The translations under genes were made by a program, and so were the position numbers. A stretch of DNA of 64,000 nt from Adineta ricciae (lineage: Eukaryota > Rotifera > Eurotatoria > Adinetida > Adinetidae). Numbering within the stretch: the first letter of the stretch is position 1; every line of letters begins with the position of its first letter. The DNA is taken from contig CAJNOJ010000263.1 in the NCBI GenBank assembly GCA_905250025.1, forward strand, positions 1 through 64,000. Direction: 5' to 3'. The notes below the pieces were generated by a model. The model had not been told where the DNA came from. It did no database searches and saw only the letters and a program-made list of their open reading frames with translations. Below are positions 1 to 11,481 of this stretch, piece after piece.

Positions 1-785
1 GTGAGAATCGATAAGGATAAAATTTACAATGGATAGAAATAGGAAAATCAAATTGATTCAAGCAAAGGAAATAACAATGGATGGATAAATTATCGAAGGG
101 AATTCTTTTCTTATTGAAAAGGTGTTTCTAATAGCGAAACAATCGAAATGACCATTCAATGTTCACCACATACGATGACATCCATCTATCACATTATGCG
201 AATTTCGTTTACAATCATGATGACCACTGGTCATTGATTGAAAATTTTGACCAATCAAAGATCATCCATTGTGCATCATTCTTTATGACTGGGGAAATCA
301 ATAGAATGTTTATTGAAGAGAATTTGTTGTTTATTAACTATGAACTGATTCTGACAGAATCGGTTCTTTACCTTTATTTGGATAATTTTCGATTCGTTTA
401 TCTATTTGTATTTATGCCCATTAGCATGCACATCTGTTTGTTTAGATTATCTCAATTCCCTGCTTCATCATTCAAATCGTTTAGTTAACATTTGTTAATT
501 TAGTGACATTTATTCAAGTGACATTGTTACTGTGATTAGTGTTTATTCATTGGATCAGAAATCTGCATTTACATTCGCATTGGTATCTGTGGATTGACTC
601 GTACTCGCTGGTGTACATATATCTGTTGGCTTGTGTTGGTCTGTTGGTGTTTAACCGTCGTATTTATGTTATGACTAGTGCTTCATACACCGATTTCACT
701 GTTGATTTATTTATGCTTGATGATTGTGATTCGTTCAAGGTTTTAGTCGTTAATCTTGTCCGGAAAAATCATTGAATTAATTATT
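1..785. other. No recognisable gene
   Basis: AT-rich sequence. Open frames of 78-109 codons occur but show no domain, no splice continuity and low-complexity hydrophobic composition. I see nothing here that I can name. Confidence 0.5.
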
Positions 786-2009
786 ATGTCAAGAAAAGGT
801 GGTCAATTCTATTCACGTGATTTCAACGCACCATCACATCGATGTCGTCGAGCTGATGCAGCAGGAGATGTTAACAGATATCTAGAATTTCATATACACT
901 CGTCTAGATACGAATTAGTATTTATGAATGAGAACACACCGATGGATTTGTTAAATCAAATATTACATCACGTTGATCTTTGCAAACAGTATTCGGTAGA
1001 TACTGAATCTGAATGCGACAATAATCAATTGTCACTGATCCAAGTAAATTCAATTCCAGACACACCACCGTCACTCGTTATGTTATTTGAATTACAACAC
1101 TTCCCCAGTCGACATGAGCGAAAGTATGGAATGTTCCTCGAAATTTTCCAATCGATATTTAGGTCCAGTAATGAAATATTCTCCTGAGGCCAAATGTCAA
1201 AGGAGCTTGAGCCAGTAAAAAGCTTACTTATTTGGCCGATTCGAGCAACACTCATCAACATTCAACCGCATTTTTCTACTTGGTATGAATGGGCTCGGAC
1301 CCGATGTGGGATCCTGAGCTCGTCGGAGAAAGATGGACAACCACAACGTCAACATCAACCCTGCAAATGTCATCGGGCATCAGTATACAAAAATACTGAA
1401 TTATGGTCCCTACAAAACGCGTTCAAGTTTGGGTGTGAATTATATATCAGCAAATCATGTACGCTGAGTCACTGGTCTCAACCACTATCGTCCAGCAAAT
1501 CAACATTATCATACCACAAACGGAAAGAAATGATCAGTTATGCGGTGCATGATGTTATTGCCGTGACTTACTTGATTCGACCGATCAGTGAACATTGGAC
1601 ATTTGACCAAATTAAACACCGAAATATGGATGAACTGTTTAAGGCATTCGAATTAATCCAATTACCATTAACACCAAAGCCACTGAACAAAAAGAAAAAA
1701 GCTAAAAACATTAATGTGAACAAAATTGCCAAGATATTACAATGTAATCAATCAGACATTGAATCAATATCTGACGAAGAAATTTATTTGCACCAGTTAA
1801 TTCCACCAGCATTCGATGGTGTTATTCCACCAGAACCCGTTGATGGAGAGATATCGTTACAAGGAACATCATCCACCCGTCACGATCGAGAATCGATCGA
1901 AAATATTCGACCAGATCTTGCAACAGTTGAAAGTGAAAAAGCACGGACAATTGTGGGAAAAGATTGTCGGGTGGTTAGAGTGGATCGAGTTCAAGAGGAT
2001 ATAACATAG
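786..2009 (+). pseudogene. 3'-5' exonuclease-like protein, interrupted by a stop codon
   Basis: From ATG 786 the frame stays open to 2009 except for one TGA at 1185-1187, just before Gly-Gln and in a context (EIFS-stop-GQ) where a Trp codon would fit. The second part holds INIQPHFSTWYEW and, further on, YAVHDVIAVTYLIRP. The latter has the Tyr-x3-Asp spacing of the last motif of DEDDy-type 3'-5' exonucleases. I could not identify the earlier DEDD motifs with certainty, so the family is a guess. After 2009 similar-looking coding sequence continues in other frames to about 2332, so the gene also has a frameshift or lost exon. It is probably a dead member of a rotifer multigene family. Confidence 0.35.
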
Positions 2010-2554
2010 AGCAGAACGAATCGATCAAAGCATCAGCAAAGAAGTCACGAGGCAAGACACCGAAAGAACCAGAAACACAACAAACAACGCCGCAAATACC
2101 GATATCGATATTCAATCATTAGGAGAAGATACAAGCGATTTACGTTATGCCTGATCCGCCGCATCCTTCGTCTATACCAAGTCAAATTCGTACACGTGAA
2201 AGAACTTAGTGATGATCGAATACTTATTGGCTTGAAGAACATAGAAGAACAGTATGAAGCTGAACACGTATTAAGCATGGACATCTTCAATCATCGAGGA
2301 TATTATCATTATCGACGAAAATTCAGTCATTAACACCCAGTCTTTTACTTTCCTTTTTCTCTCTCGTTCATTATTTGTTGTCTTTCTTTTTCTCTCTCTT
2401 CAAAGTATTTTGTGAACAAAACACTTTTCTGCTTGGGGAAGGATGTTATGGCCTATATAGCCGGGACATCTATTTACTTCATGTTTAAGTCTTTCGTGTT
2501 TTCCTTTTCTTTGTTCTTATTGCTATATATGTTGTTACATTCAATAAAAACAGG

Positions 2555-2622
2555 CAGTTATGCTTCGATAGAAACATCGAACACACGCCACTTTCTTTTC
2601 GCTCTCGAGCATCGAACATAAC
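2555..2622. repeat. 68-bp foldback-like repeat, copy 1
   Basis: Starts CAGTTATGCTTCGAT and ends ATCGAACATAAC, so its ends are imperfect inverted repeats. A closely similar unit lies at 2740-2807 on the other side of the N at 2691. Both are preceded by a similar ATATATGTTGT stretch. Confidence 0.6.
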
Positions 2623-2690
2623 AACTGGTTATCGTTCATTTCCATATTCACTTACCATTGGTGATATAAATAAAGATAATTTCACGGATA

Positions 2691-2691
2691 N
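2691..2691. other. Assembly gap or unresolved base
   Basis: Single N between two copies of the 68-bp repeat. This is probably a scaffold join at a repeat, so continuity across it is uncertain. Confidence 0.8.
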
Positions 2692-2739
2692 TTTCTTTGT
2701 TGCCGGTTCTATATATGTTGTGAAATAAATCGAACTAGT

Positions 2740-2807
2740 CAGTTATGCTTCGATAGTAACATCGAACACACGTCTCTTTCTTTTCACTCTCGAACATCGA
2801 GCATAAC
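2740..2807. repeat. 68-bp foldback-like repeat, copy 2
   Basis: Second copy of the unit at 2555-2622, starting CAGTTATGCTTCGAT and ending ATCGAGCATAAC. The two halves are partly complementary, so the unit could fold on itself. It lies just upstream of the duplicated BCS1-like segment, whose homology with the second copy starts at about 2812. Confidence 0.6.
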
Positions 2808-3071
2808 AAATATATCGAAATAAATCTTTCAAAATATATATGAATGTCTAACAACGCTTCACTGAGAAACTTTGAGCTATTCGAACAAAAATTCTATTGA
2901 GTGTACATATCTTTATCACATAATTGACCTATACAGCCAAACGAATTGCATCGCCAAAATATTTATTCGATTGACTGGGAAAAGACAAATCTATACATTG
3001 GCCGATCGGTATATCCTATAAATAGAGCGCATTGCACACATTGCGTTATTCAGAAAAGAAATTTTTCAAGC

Positions 3072-4226
3072 ATGGTGGACCTTTCGTATTACGTTCTACA
3101 CCCTTTAATCTCTAGTATCAAGACAGGAAATATTTGGCATGATTGTTTAATCATTATGCTCAGTGTGTTTTGTTTATCATTTATCAGTAAAATATGTACA
3201 TCTGTAATGGAATCATCGCAATCGTTCATTACATCCATTAGTTGGCGTCGGATCAAAGCTCGATATTCGATAGATATTTCCACTACTTCGTCTGATAATT
3301 TAGATACTCGAATGGAGGTAAACATTTCGTTTCGAGATTTCATCTTCACTATAGAAATGATTATTACAGGTTCCCGAAGAATATTTGGGTCTTATTCATT
3401 ATCTTCACTCATCGGATATCAACATATGTTCTGCGAAACTAATTCCTACTTACACCAATAAGTATACGACAAAAAGTGATGCAGCTCTAGACGAACTAGT
3501 CAACTACTTGATCACATCGACTGGCAAAGAAGATATTCTAATTGCTCCGACCATTTATCTTCATATCGAAAAAGAAAAGCCGCCAACTACAAACACATAT
3601 TCATATCGCGTTCCTTCGCAGAAATATACGATTACTCTATATTCATATAAACTAACGTTAAGACAACTGAAGACACAAGTGAACGAATGGACTGTGCAAT
3701 ATCGCGAGTATATCAAAGGCAAAAATAAAGGTGAGACGAGAAGATAATTCTCAACTTGTAAATTGTGTTCTATCCTTCGAAGGAAACTTCTATCGATTTA
3801 CGTTCGTGTCGGCACCTGTGAATTCAGAAGGAAAAACTACTGTTACATTTCATAAGAATCTTTTCGTCACAACGAAATCGTTCGATAATATTTTCTTTAA
3901 CGGCAAAGAAGAATTAATCAAACGCTTGGACTTTTTTCTCAATAATCCCAGCTTTTATCAAAAGCGCGGTATTGCACATTCACTTGGCCTGCTCTTCTAC
4001 GGTTCACCTGGTATGTATCATTGATTTCGATAAACTTCTTTTCCGAACCATTCACTTCATGTACAGGTTGTGGTAAAACATCTATGGTTAAAGCCATAGC
4101 TGCTTATACAAAGCGTCATCTTGTTGAAATTCCACTCTCACGTATTCGCACATGTACTGAACTTCAACAAGCTTTGTTCTTGAATTCATACGACATGGTC
4201 GACTTGGATTTCGATAAAAAAATCAT
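3072..4226 (+). CDS. BCS1-like AAA ATPase, copy A (3' part missing)
   Basis: Near-identical to the complete copy at 8747-10601, including the introns. Exons read 3072-3317, 3370-3730, 3783-4010 and 4067 to the N at 4227. Exon 3 has the BCS1-like lead-in FFLNNPSFYQKRGIAHSLG, and Walker A (GSPGCGKTS) is split by the third intron. The predicted N-terminal segment is hydrophobic, as expected for a membrane-anchored AAA protein. Walker B, sensor 1 and the arginine finger would lie beyond the gap. The missing 3' end matches the sequence starting at 62728, which overlaps this end by 47 bases. The apparent frameshift near 3731 is a 52-nt intron (GTGAGA...TTCGAAG). Function unknown; BCS1 itself is a mitochondrial inner-membrane translocase of the Rieske protein. 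Confidence 0.75.
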
Positions 4227-4227
4227 N
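4227..4227. other. Assembly gap joining unrelated coding regions
   Basis: N inside BCS1-like copy A. The sequence to the right belongs to a minus-strand NACHT gene, so two truncated genes meet here. The last 47 bases before it reappear, with one mismatch, right after the N at 62727. Confidence 0.85.
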
Positions 4228-6691
4228 CGTCGATATCCTTTTCAACCAAATATTTATGCATATCATTTCGAATACGAATCCACAGATTCGATGGTAAACG
4301 AAACGATTCTAACGGTGGCAAATAATGCGCAAAAACTGATTGTAGAATGACATCATCTAACGAAAGAATGTCTTCGATCTCGACTTCACTCAAACCACCG
4401 GACAATTGAAGATAATGTATAGCACGATGAAATAAGATTTGTCCATGTTTTGCACCTAACTGATTGTACAAGTATTCAATGGCATCACCTGTATACTCAA
4501 TAGATAAAAATTTCGCGTCGGGAGTTTGATTGTACGAATGCCAGGTTAATGTTTGATCGTAGAGAAGCGAAAGGAAAAGTGGATCGATCTGATGTCGCCG
4601 AGTTAGTTTCGGTTTGATCCATTCGTATTGAACTGGTGTTAAACAACGTCGGTCTTGTTGCAGCCAAGATCGTAAGACTTCTTCAGCTGTATTTTCATCG
4701 AATGGTTTGATTTCTATCTCGAATAAATTGTCCGGATAGATTGCTTTCAGTTGGAGGTAAATCTCGATTTTCGTTCGTTCTAACCCAATTTCTATATCCG
4801 GAATTGTTGAGTAGATACATTTGACATTCGACGGGAAGCTTTCCGGTAACCAATCGGATAAATGCATTACATCAACTTTCTGTAATTGATCGAGCGAATC
4901 AAGAAGAAGAACGAGATTTTCTTCTTTCGGAACACGTGTCAAAGTACTCGTAAAGATTTCTTTAACATTTTCGAAACTCGATGGGACACTCAAATGATAA
5001 ATATGACATATTTGTTGAATAATCGATATGAGTGGACGGCGAATATCGCTGGATGATGGAGTGGCACCCAGAAATCGAACGACAACAGAAACATGATTCG
5101 GTTTGGGATACCAATTGGGAATCTATACTCATAATTATATCAACCTTCGAGTAAAGAACAACTTGTCGACTTACTTCATTAACGACTTTTGCCATAATTG
5201 ATGATTTACCGATTCCGGAGTGTCCAAATAATACACAAGCAGATTTTGTCGATGCTGTAATATACGTTTTGATCTAATAGTGAAGATTTACTAGAAGGTA
5301 TGAGAAAATATCTGTTTACTTGATGGAAAACATCCGGTCGAGGAAAAAAGCGTTGTGTTAATAGATTACATTGAATTGCATGTTCTAAAACTTGATTAAA
5401 TAATAAATCTTCGCGTTTACTCTCGTAGATTTTCATATGGTAATCAATTTGCGATCGGACAGCATGGTAAAAATCATCGTAGAATTTCGATAGATAGTTC
5501 TTTCGATCGTTGCCATCGCTCCATCGTAACTGAACAAACAAAATGATATCTTTTAGACAGAATCAAGACTTACTTTGTAGGTATAGATTTGTGAAGGATC
5601 CATCGATTGACGAAGCAATTGTTTGACATCGTCCAGCATTTGTTGAGACTGGGCTTTATCATCATTGTCGTGAAACATCGGTTCGAGTCCGTCGATATCA
5701 ATTAATTCTCGAAAGAAACAAAGTATTCGCTGTGGTTTCTGTTTATTATGCTCCAAAGCACGATAAATTTCCTGTGCGGTGACTAGAATGAACAGCTATG
5801 ATATGAAATACTCCCAAAGACCAACTACCTGAGATGTGAAACTCATCCCGTTCGTCTTTGCTGATCAGTTTTTGCTCATAACATTGGTTCGATGCTTTCC
5901 GTAAAATTGCTTGCAATTTTTTCTCTGATTCATTCCACTGTTGATTATCATCAATCGGCCGAAGAAAGTACTTTTGATCTGAATAATTCTCATCTAATTG
6001 GTACATTTCATTCAGAAAGCTCTTCTCTTCAGTATTCGATAGAAGATGTTGAAATATCCGCGAAGAGATACATGCCGGAGCAAAACGACTTCCATATTTG
6101 TGACTCAACAAAATCTTGAAATTCAAAAATAGATGTAAATTAGACAAAGTCGACATTTTACCACACAATTCGTTGCCATCGATAAGCGATAGGAAATATC
6201 AAGTTCTTGCAAACACATGTCAACGGTTGCATGAGTATTTGCTGCAGTGGATTGAATACCCCAACGCATATCAGAATACTACAAGAATCAAGATAAAAAT
6301 GTAGAGATTAGAAAAGGAATTACTTGAAATTGAATATCATATTTCGAAGCACAATATTCACGTAGCCGAGGATAAACTCTCTCAATAAGTCCATTTCGTT
6401 CATTGGTGGTATCTAATGACGCAAATATTCGATACTTCAAAATTAGTTTATCTAATGACTAACCAGTGAATGTTGAACTGACAAATATACGAACTGAATT
6501 GAATTTTCGATCTCCAACATGATCGAACCGACCCCGATACAATGAATTGTCTTCCATAGTCGTCTGAAAAGAAAATTTACTTTAAGTACAAAATAAATTT
6601 GACGGCTGTGGTCGATAACTCGCACCTTTCTCTCCTTATGTTGACGGGTGTCGTGTGCTTCGCTCAATTTCTTTTTCTTTCTTTCTGTCAT
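4228..6691 (-). CDS. NWD1/NWD2-like NACHT-domain protein (C-terminus cut by gap)
   Basis: Multi-exon minus-strand gene read from ATG 6691. The first exon (charged, ending KERK) joins through a GTGCGA...TTTTCTTTTCAG intron to a segment containing RIFVSSTFT. This continues through the next intron to DTTNERNGLIERVYP, then to DMRWGIQST and HKYGSRFAP. That series matches the N-terminal DUF4062-like region of NWD/TANC/NPHP3-type STAND proteins. Later exons give the NACHT P-loop GHSGIGKSS (about 5200-5225), a Walker-B-like LVLLLDSLDQ and helical winged-helix sequence up to the gap. WD40 repeats, usual at the C-terminus of NWD proteins, would lie beyond the gap. Such proteins are cytoplasmic NTP-driven signalling scaffolds. 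The exact function is unknown and I did not fix every exon border. Confidence 0.7.
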
Positions 6692-7149
6692 TAGACGATT
6701 TCATGCCAATGGTAACCAAGAGACCATGATGTCAGCGACATAAACAAGAAAATGTTTTCTTTGAGTTTTGAAAGTGACTTAAATCCACAGAAATCGCACC
6801 GAAGGAGTTGCCATGGAACGATTATCGTTTCTGTTTGTGAAGAATCTAGCTATTTTCATATATGACATGTGTTTATATGTGGTCAATAACTACAAGGAAA
6901 AGAACGAGAAAGTATAAGGATAACAAATACAGCAGATTATTCATCTCACACATAATGTTATAATGATTCATATATCAGCTCCTATCAAGATTTTCGACCT
7001 ACATAGAACAAATATTGATTATATATATATATATATATATGTGATGTGATAAGAGTACATTTAGTCACATGTAGAACAATGAAGTAGTGTTTTATAAAAA
7101 AAACAAGTTCTACCTGTGATTACTATATTGTTATAAATCAATTGCAATA
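6692..7149. other. Intergenic, divergent promoters, AT microsatellite
   Basis: Lies between the 5' ends of the minus-strand NACHT gene and the plus-strand astacin gene, so it should hold both promoters. The only clear feature is an (AT)n run of about 20 bases near 7020-7040. Confidence 0.5.
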
Positions 7150-8481
7150 ATGAATTGGATTTGCGATATTTTGATAGTATGGTTCTGTTTGATGTACAAA
7201 TCATATGGAATGCCATTGGTAGATGAGCGCGATTGGTAAGAGAATTTTCTCGTATGTTCTTTCAGCGATCTATCTTCTAACAATTTTGTAGGAGGGTATT
7301 TATACAATCAGATCTAGTAATTATCGCTCTTTTTCATGAACATTTTCGTTCATTGTTCACCTAGGATGTTGAAGACGATACAGTCTTTATACAACAACAA
7401 AAGATAAAATCAAGTTCGTGTAATCATCTTTTCTTAAAAATCCATGTGTAATATTTTACCTGTATAATTTAGACGAAATTATGATCGTATGTATTCATTG
7501 TATATGATATAAGGCACTTCTTTGTCGTTGCATAGCAAAGTCGAGGAGTGGCAGTGCAAATAAATCCAAGATGGCCTGCTGGCGTCATACCTTATTACAT
7601 CGAACCAAGTTTTTGTTTGTATCCAAAACTTGAAATCAATCAAAAGTACGTTTTATTTTTGTTTATAGCTGATGCTCACAGGCATCTGATTGAATTAGCA
7701 ATGAAACAAATCGAAGAAAATACGAAAGTAGATGATAAATCCTGCATTCAATTTAAACGTCAGTCACAATACGAACTCCCTTATGTTCATATAGTAAATG
7801 GAACCGGATGTTCATCAACCGTACGTAGATACATAATAGATTTTGCTTGAAACAACGGTAATTAGTTTGGTGTAGATTGGACAGGGATGGGGATATAAGA
7901 GAGTAATGCTGGAGCATTCGTCGACGAGTAGTTGTATGGATATTGGAATTATTTTACATGAATTACTTCACACGTTAGGTAACTTGTGTTTGTTTCTCAA
8001 GATAAATATCATGAATTTCACTGTTAAGGATTTGGTCATGAACAGTTGAGGCCTGATCGCGATTCATATCTTCAAATTCGATGGGAAAATATCCAAGAAG
8101 GTTATTAAGAAACACAATTGACTATGAAATCGTTCGCTTTCGTTCTTATTAGATAAATTCGCTAAATTCAAGCGATATGAAGCACAACAAGCTTACGACC
8201 TTGACACGCCATATGACTACGGATCAGTTATGCATTATCCACTTGACGCGTACAGCAAAAACGGATCTTTAACAATGGTTCCAACAAAAAACATCAGTGT
8301 CATCGTTGGTCAACCGTTCAATTTAACTTCTATAGATATTCTTGAAATCCAACGGTATTATCAATGCGTTCCTTTCGGATCAACAACTACAACAACTCCA
8401 AAATCTTGTGCAATCACATGCTCAACGCCTTGCTTTTTCATTTTCACTCTAGTCCTATCAATCTTAGAGATGCAATTGTGA
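7150..8481 (+). CDS. Astacin-family zinc metalloprotease (M12A)
   Basis: Multi-exon secreted endopeptidase. Exon 1 (ATG 7150) encodes a signal peptide. Short exons follow for the prodomain, then a catalytic domain starting RGVAVQINPRWPAGVIPYYI (exon from about 7538). The zinc motif is assembled across an intron: exon ...HELLHTLG (ends about 7979) joins to FGHEQLRPDRD (from about 8030), giving the HExxHxxGxxHEQ signature with its conserved RPDRD extension. The Met-turn is SVMHYP near 8230. The C-terminus has a Thr-rich spacer, a short Cys-containing stretch and a final hydrophobic segment, which suggests a GPI signal or membrane anchor. I read about eight introns, mostly 50-70 nt. All catalytic residues are present, so it is probably active. 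Confidence 0.85.
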
Positions 8482-8746
8482 TGAATATATCGAAATAATT
8501 CTTTCAAGATATATGTAAATATCTAACAAAGCTTCATTGAGAAACTTTGAGCTATTCGAACAAAGATACTATTGAGTGTACATATCTTTATCACATAATT
8601 GACCTATACAGCTAAACGAATTGCATCGGCAAAATATTTTTTCGATCGACCGGGAAAAGACAAATCTATACATTGGCCGATCGTTATATCCTATAAATAG
8701 AGAGCATTGCACACATTGCGTCATTCAGAAAAGAAATTTTTCAATC

Positions 8747-10601
8747 ATGGTGGACCTTTCGTATTACGTTCTACAGCCTTTAATCTCTAGTATCAAGACA
8801 GGAAACATTTGGCATGATTGTTTAATCATTATGCTCAGTGTATTTTGTTTAACATTTATCAGTAAAATGTGTACATCTGTAATGGAATCATGGCAATCGT
8901 TCATTACATCCATTAGTTGGCGTCGGATCAAAGCTCGATATTCGATAGATATTTCCACTACTTCGTCTGATATTTTTGATACTCGAATAGAGGTAAACAT
9001 TTCGTTTTCGAGATTTCTTCTCCACTGAAGAAATGCTTATTACAGGTTCCCGAAGAATATTTGGGTCTTATTCATTACCTTCACTCATCGGATATCAACA
9101 TATGTTCTGCGAAACTAATTCCTACTTACACCAACAGGTATAAGACAAAAAGTGATACATCTCTAGACGAACTAGTCAACTACTTGATCACATCGACTGG
9201 CAAAGAAGATATTCTAATTGCTCCGACTATTTATCTTCATATCGAAAAAGAAAACCCGTCAACTACAAACACATATTCATATCGCATTCCTTCGCAGAAG
9301 TATACGATTACTCTATATTCATATAAACTAACGTTAAGACAACTGAAGACACAAGTGAACGAATGGACTGTGCAATATCGCGAGTATATTAAAGGCAAAA
9401 ATAAAGGTGAGATGAGAAGATAATTCTCAACTTCTAAATTGTGTTCTTTCCTTCGAAGGAAACTTCTATCGATTTACGTTCGTGTCGGCACCTGTAAATT
9501 CAGAAGGAAAAACTACTATTACATTTTATAAGGATCTTTTCGTCACAACGAAATCGTTCGATAATATTTTCTTTAACGGCAAAGAAGAATTAATCAAACG
9601 CTTAGACTTTTTTCTTAATAATCCCAGTTTTTATCAAAAGCGTGGTATTGCACATTCACTTGGCCTGCTCTTCTACGGTTCACCTGGTATGTATCGTTGA
9701 TTTCGATAAACTTCTTTTCCGAACCATTCACTTCATGTACAGGTTGTGGTAAAACATCTATGGTTAAAGCCATAGCTGCTTATACAAAGCGTCATCTCGT
9801 TGAAATTCCACTCTCACGTATTCGCACATGTGCTGAACTTCAACAAGCTTTGTTCTTGAATTCATACGACATGGTCGACTTGGATTTCGATAAAAAAATC
9901 ATCATTTTCGAAGATATCGACTGCAGTAAGTGTTAAGATTTTTGCGAGAGAGAGAGTTTTTCGATCAGAGATTTATTAACAGTGTCGCAAATCGTTCAAC
10001 AGCGATTGATACCGGGATCTATATGTCCAACAACGTCGGATGTCGAAGTACCATCGATCGAAAAAGATGATATTATTTTTCATCTCGAAGATAGCGATAT
10101 CAAAGCGAGAAAAAAGAAAATATCCAAACAAACATTGAGAAATATGTTAGGTAAGTTGTGCAATCACAAAAATGACCGAAGTTTTGATTCGTTGGAATTC
10201 TAGGTGATACTCCAAACGCTCCGAAAGATCCGTTAACGCTGTCATTTCTTTTGAATCTGATCGACGGAATTATTGAACAACCATCGCGTATACTAATCAT
10301 GACTACGAATCATCCTGAACAAATCGATCCTGCTCTTCTTCGACCAGGCCGCGTCGATATTAAACAAGAATTTAAACGATGTACGAAACCGATCGTGAAA
10401 ACAATCATCGAATACTTCTTCGAGGAAGAAAACGATATTGATGTCTCTCAATTGGCTGATTCTGTTCATTCGCCAGCTGAAGTCATTGCAGCATGTATGT
10501 CGTCATCAGATGGAAAAAATGCTGTGCAATTGCTGTCGGAACAAGCATTACCCAATGTCATTGTCGAGGCACGAAACTTCACCGGATCGGACAAAGAATA
10601 A
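8747..10601 (+). CDS. BCS1-like AAA ATPase, copy B (complete)
   Basis: Six exons (8747-8992, 9046-9406, 9459-9686, 9743-9925, 9983-10150, 10204-10601) with GT-AG introns of 50-60 nt join to a 527-residue protein. It has an N-terminal hydrophobic segment, a middle region ending in FFLNNPSFYQKRGIAHSLG, Walker A GSPGCGKTS, Walker B IIIFEDIDCS and sensor 1 RILIMTTNHPEQIDPALL, followed by RPGRVD with the arginine finger. These are hallmarks of the BCS1 branch of AAA ATPases. An insertion of about 60 charged residues after Walker B (KARKKK) is also seen in plant-type BCS1 paralogues. The BCS1-specific N-terminal domain is not clearly recognisable, so a role in Rieske protein insertion is unproven. 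The same module occurs at 3072-4226 and 62728-63473. Confidence 0.8.
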
Positions 10602-10836
10602 TAATGTGAGATAAAATTTCGTGATTGTATTGACTTTATTCATCAAATACACACATAGAAAATATTCTAAGCGAATAATATAAAATTCTTTTCGTATTCG
10701 AAGTGATGAAAGTAGTGAAGGCGTGCAAAGATTATATTATCGAATGAAAAATACGTACAGGAAAGAAAAAAAGAAATATTTCTAGACGTGTGTGGAGAAA
10801 CGAAACGCGAATATATTCGAGTCATTTCGAGAAAGA

Positions 10837-11292
10837 ATGACGAACGAGCCGGTTCACTTCTACGGTCGGAATAAACCATTTAGTGAATTTAGTAATTTTC
10901 ACGAAGCTCCCATCGAATTGGATGGGTACACATGGCCAACAACTGAACATTATTTCCAAGCACAGAAGTTTGTTGATGATCAAGAACATTATCTACATGT
11001 CTTGAACTTACCTGCTCCACGTGCGGCATTTAATTACGTACGAACATATAAATCTTTCGTTCGACCTGATTGGACAGATGTAAAAGATGAAGTTATGCTT
11101 AAAGCTTGCATGGCTAAGTTTGAACAGCATAAAGATCTGAAAGACTTATTATTGTCAACTGGTGATCGACTTTTAGTCGAACATACGGAAAATGATTCTT
11201 ATTGGGGAGACGGTGGCGATGGAAGCGGAAGAAATCAATTGGGCATTACTTTAATGAAAGTTCGAGATGCTCTTCGAAAACAAGAGAATTAA
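10837..11292 (+). CDS. NADAR-domain protein (YbiA/DUF1768 family)
   Basis: Single-exon protein of 151 residues, starting at the first ATG (10837); an upstream GTG frame extends 45 nt further but is unlikely to be used. Motifs: FYGRNKPFSEFSNFH, then WPTTEHYFQAQKF, and at the C-terminus SYWGDGGDGSGRNQLG. This is the full NADAR signature. Family members are N-glycosidases: YbiA hydrolyses riboflavin-pathway intermediates, and other NADAR domains remove ADP-ribose from modified guanine. The substrate cannot be told from sequence. It lies 235 bp downstream of the BCS1-like gene in the same orientation. The pairing is kept in the copy at 63707-64000, so both genes were duplicated as one unit. Confidence 0.85.
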   Translation: MTNEPVHFYGRNKPFSEFSNFHEAPIELDGYTWPTTEHYFQAQKFVDDQEHYLHVLNLPAPRAAFNYVRTYKSFVRPDWTDVKDEVMLKACMAKFEQHKDLKDLLLSTGDRLLVEHTENDSYWGDGGDGSGRNQLGITLMKVRDALRKQEN

Positions 11293-11481
11293 TTTTTCGT
11301 TTTTATTGCTTTTGTTTTTATTTCTTTACATCATAAACCAGTGCGTGTCTTTTCGTTGAAATATAGTTGCGGGAGACATCTAACTAGTGAAGGAATATGA
11401 TACTAACAACGAAAACTGACAAGCTGTTATCATTTACCAATCAGAAATAAAGATTAGAAGAAACGAAAATTTGTGTAGATT

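Noticed and set aside
3721-3790. Apparent frameshift in BCS1-like copy A, shared by copy B near 9407
   Set aside because: A 52-nt GT-AG intron (GTGAGA to TTCGAAG) restores the frame in both copies, with G/GA AAC joining in phase.
10792-10836. N-terminal extension of the NADAR protein from GTG 10792
   Set aside because: It starts with GTG, and the conserved family sequence begins right after the ATG at 10837.
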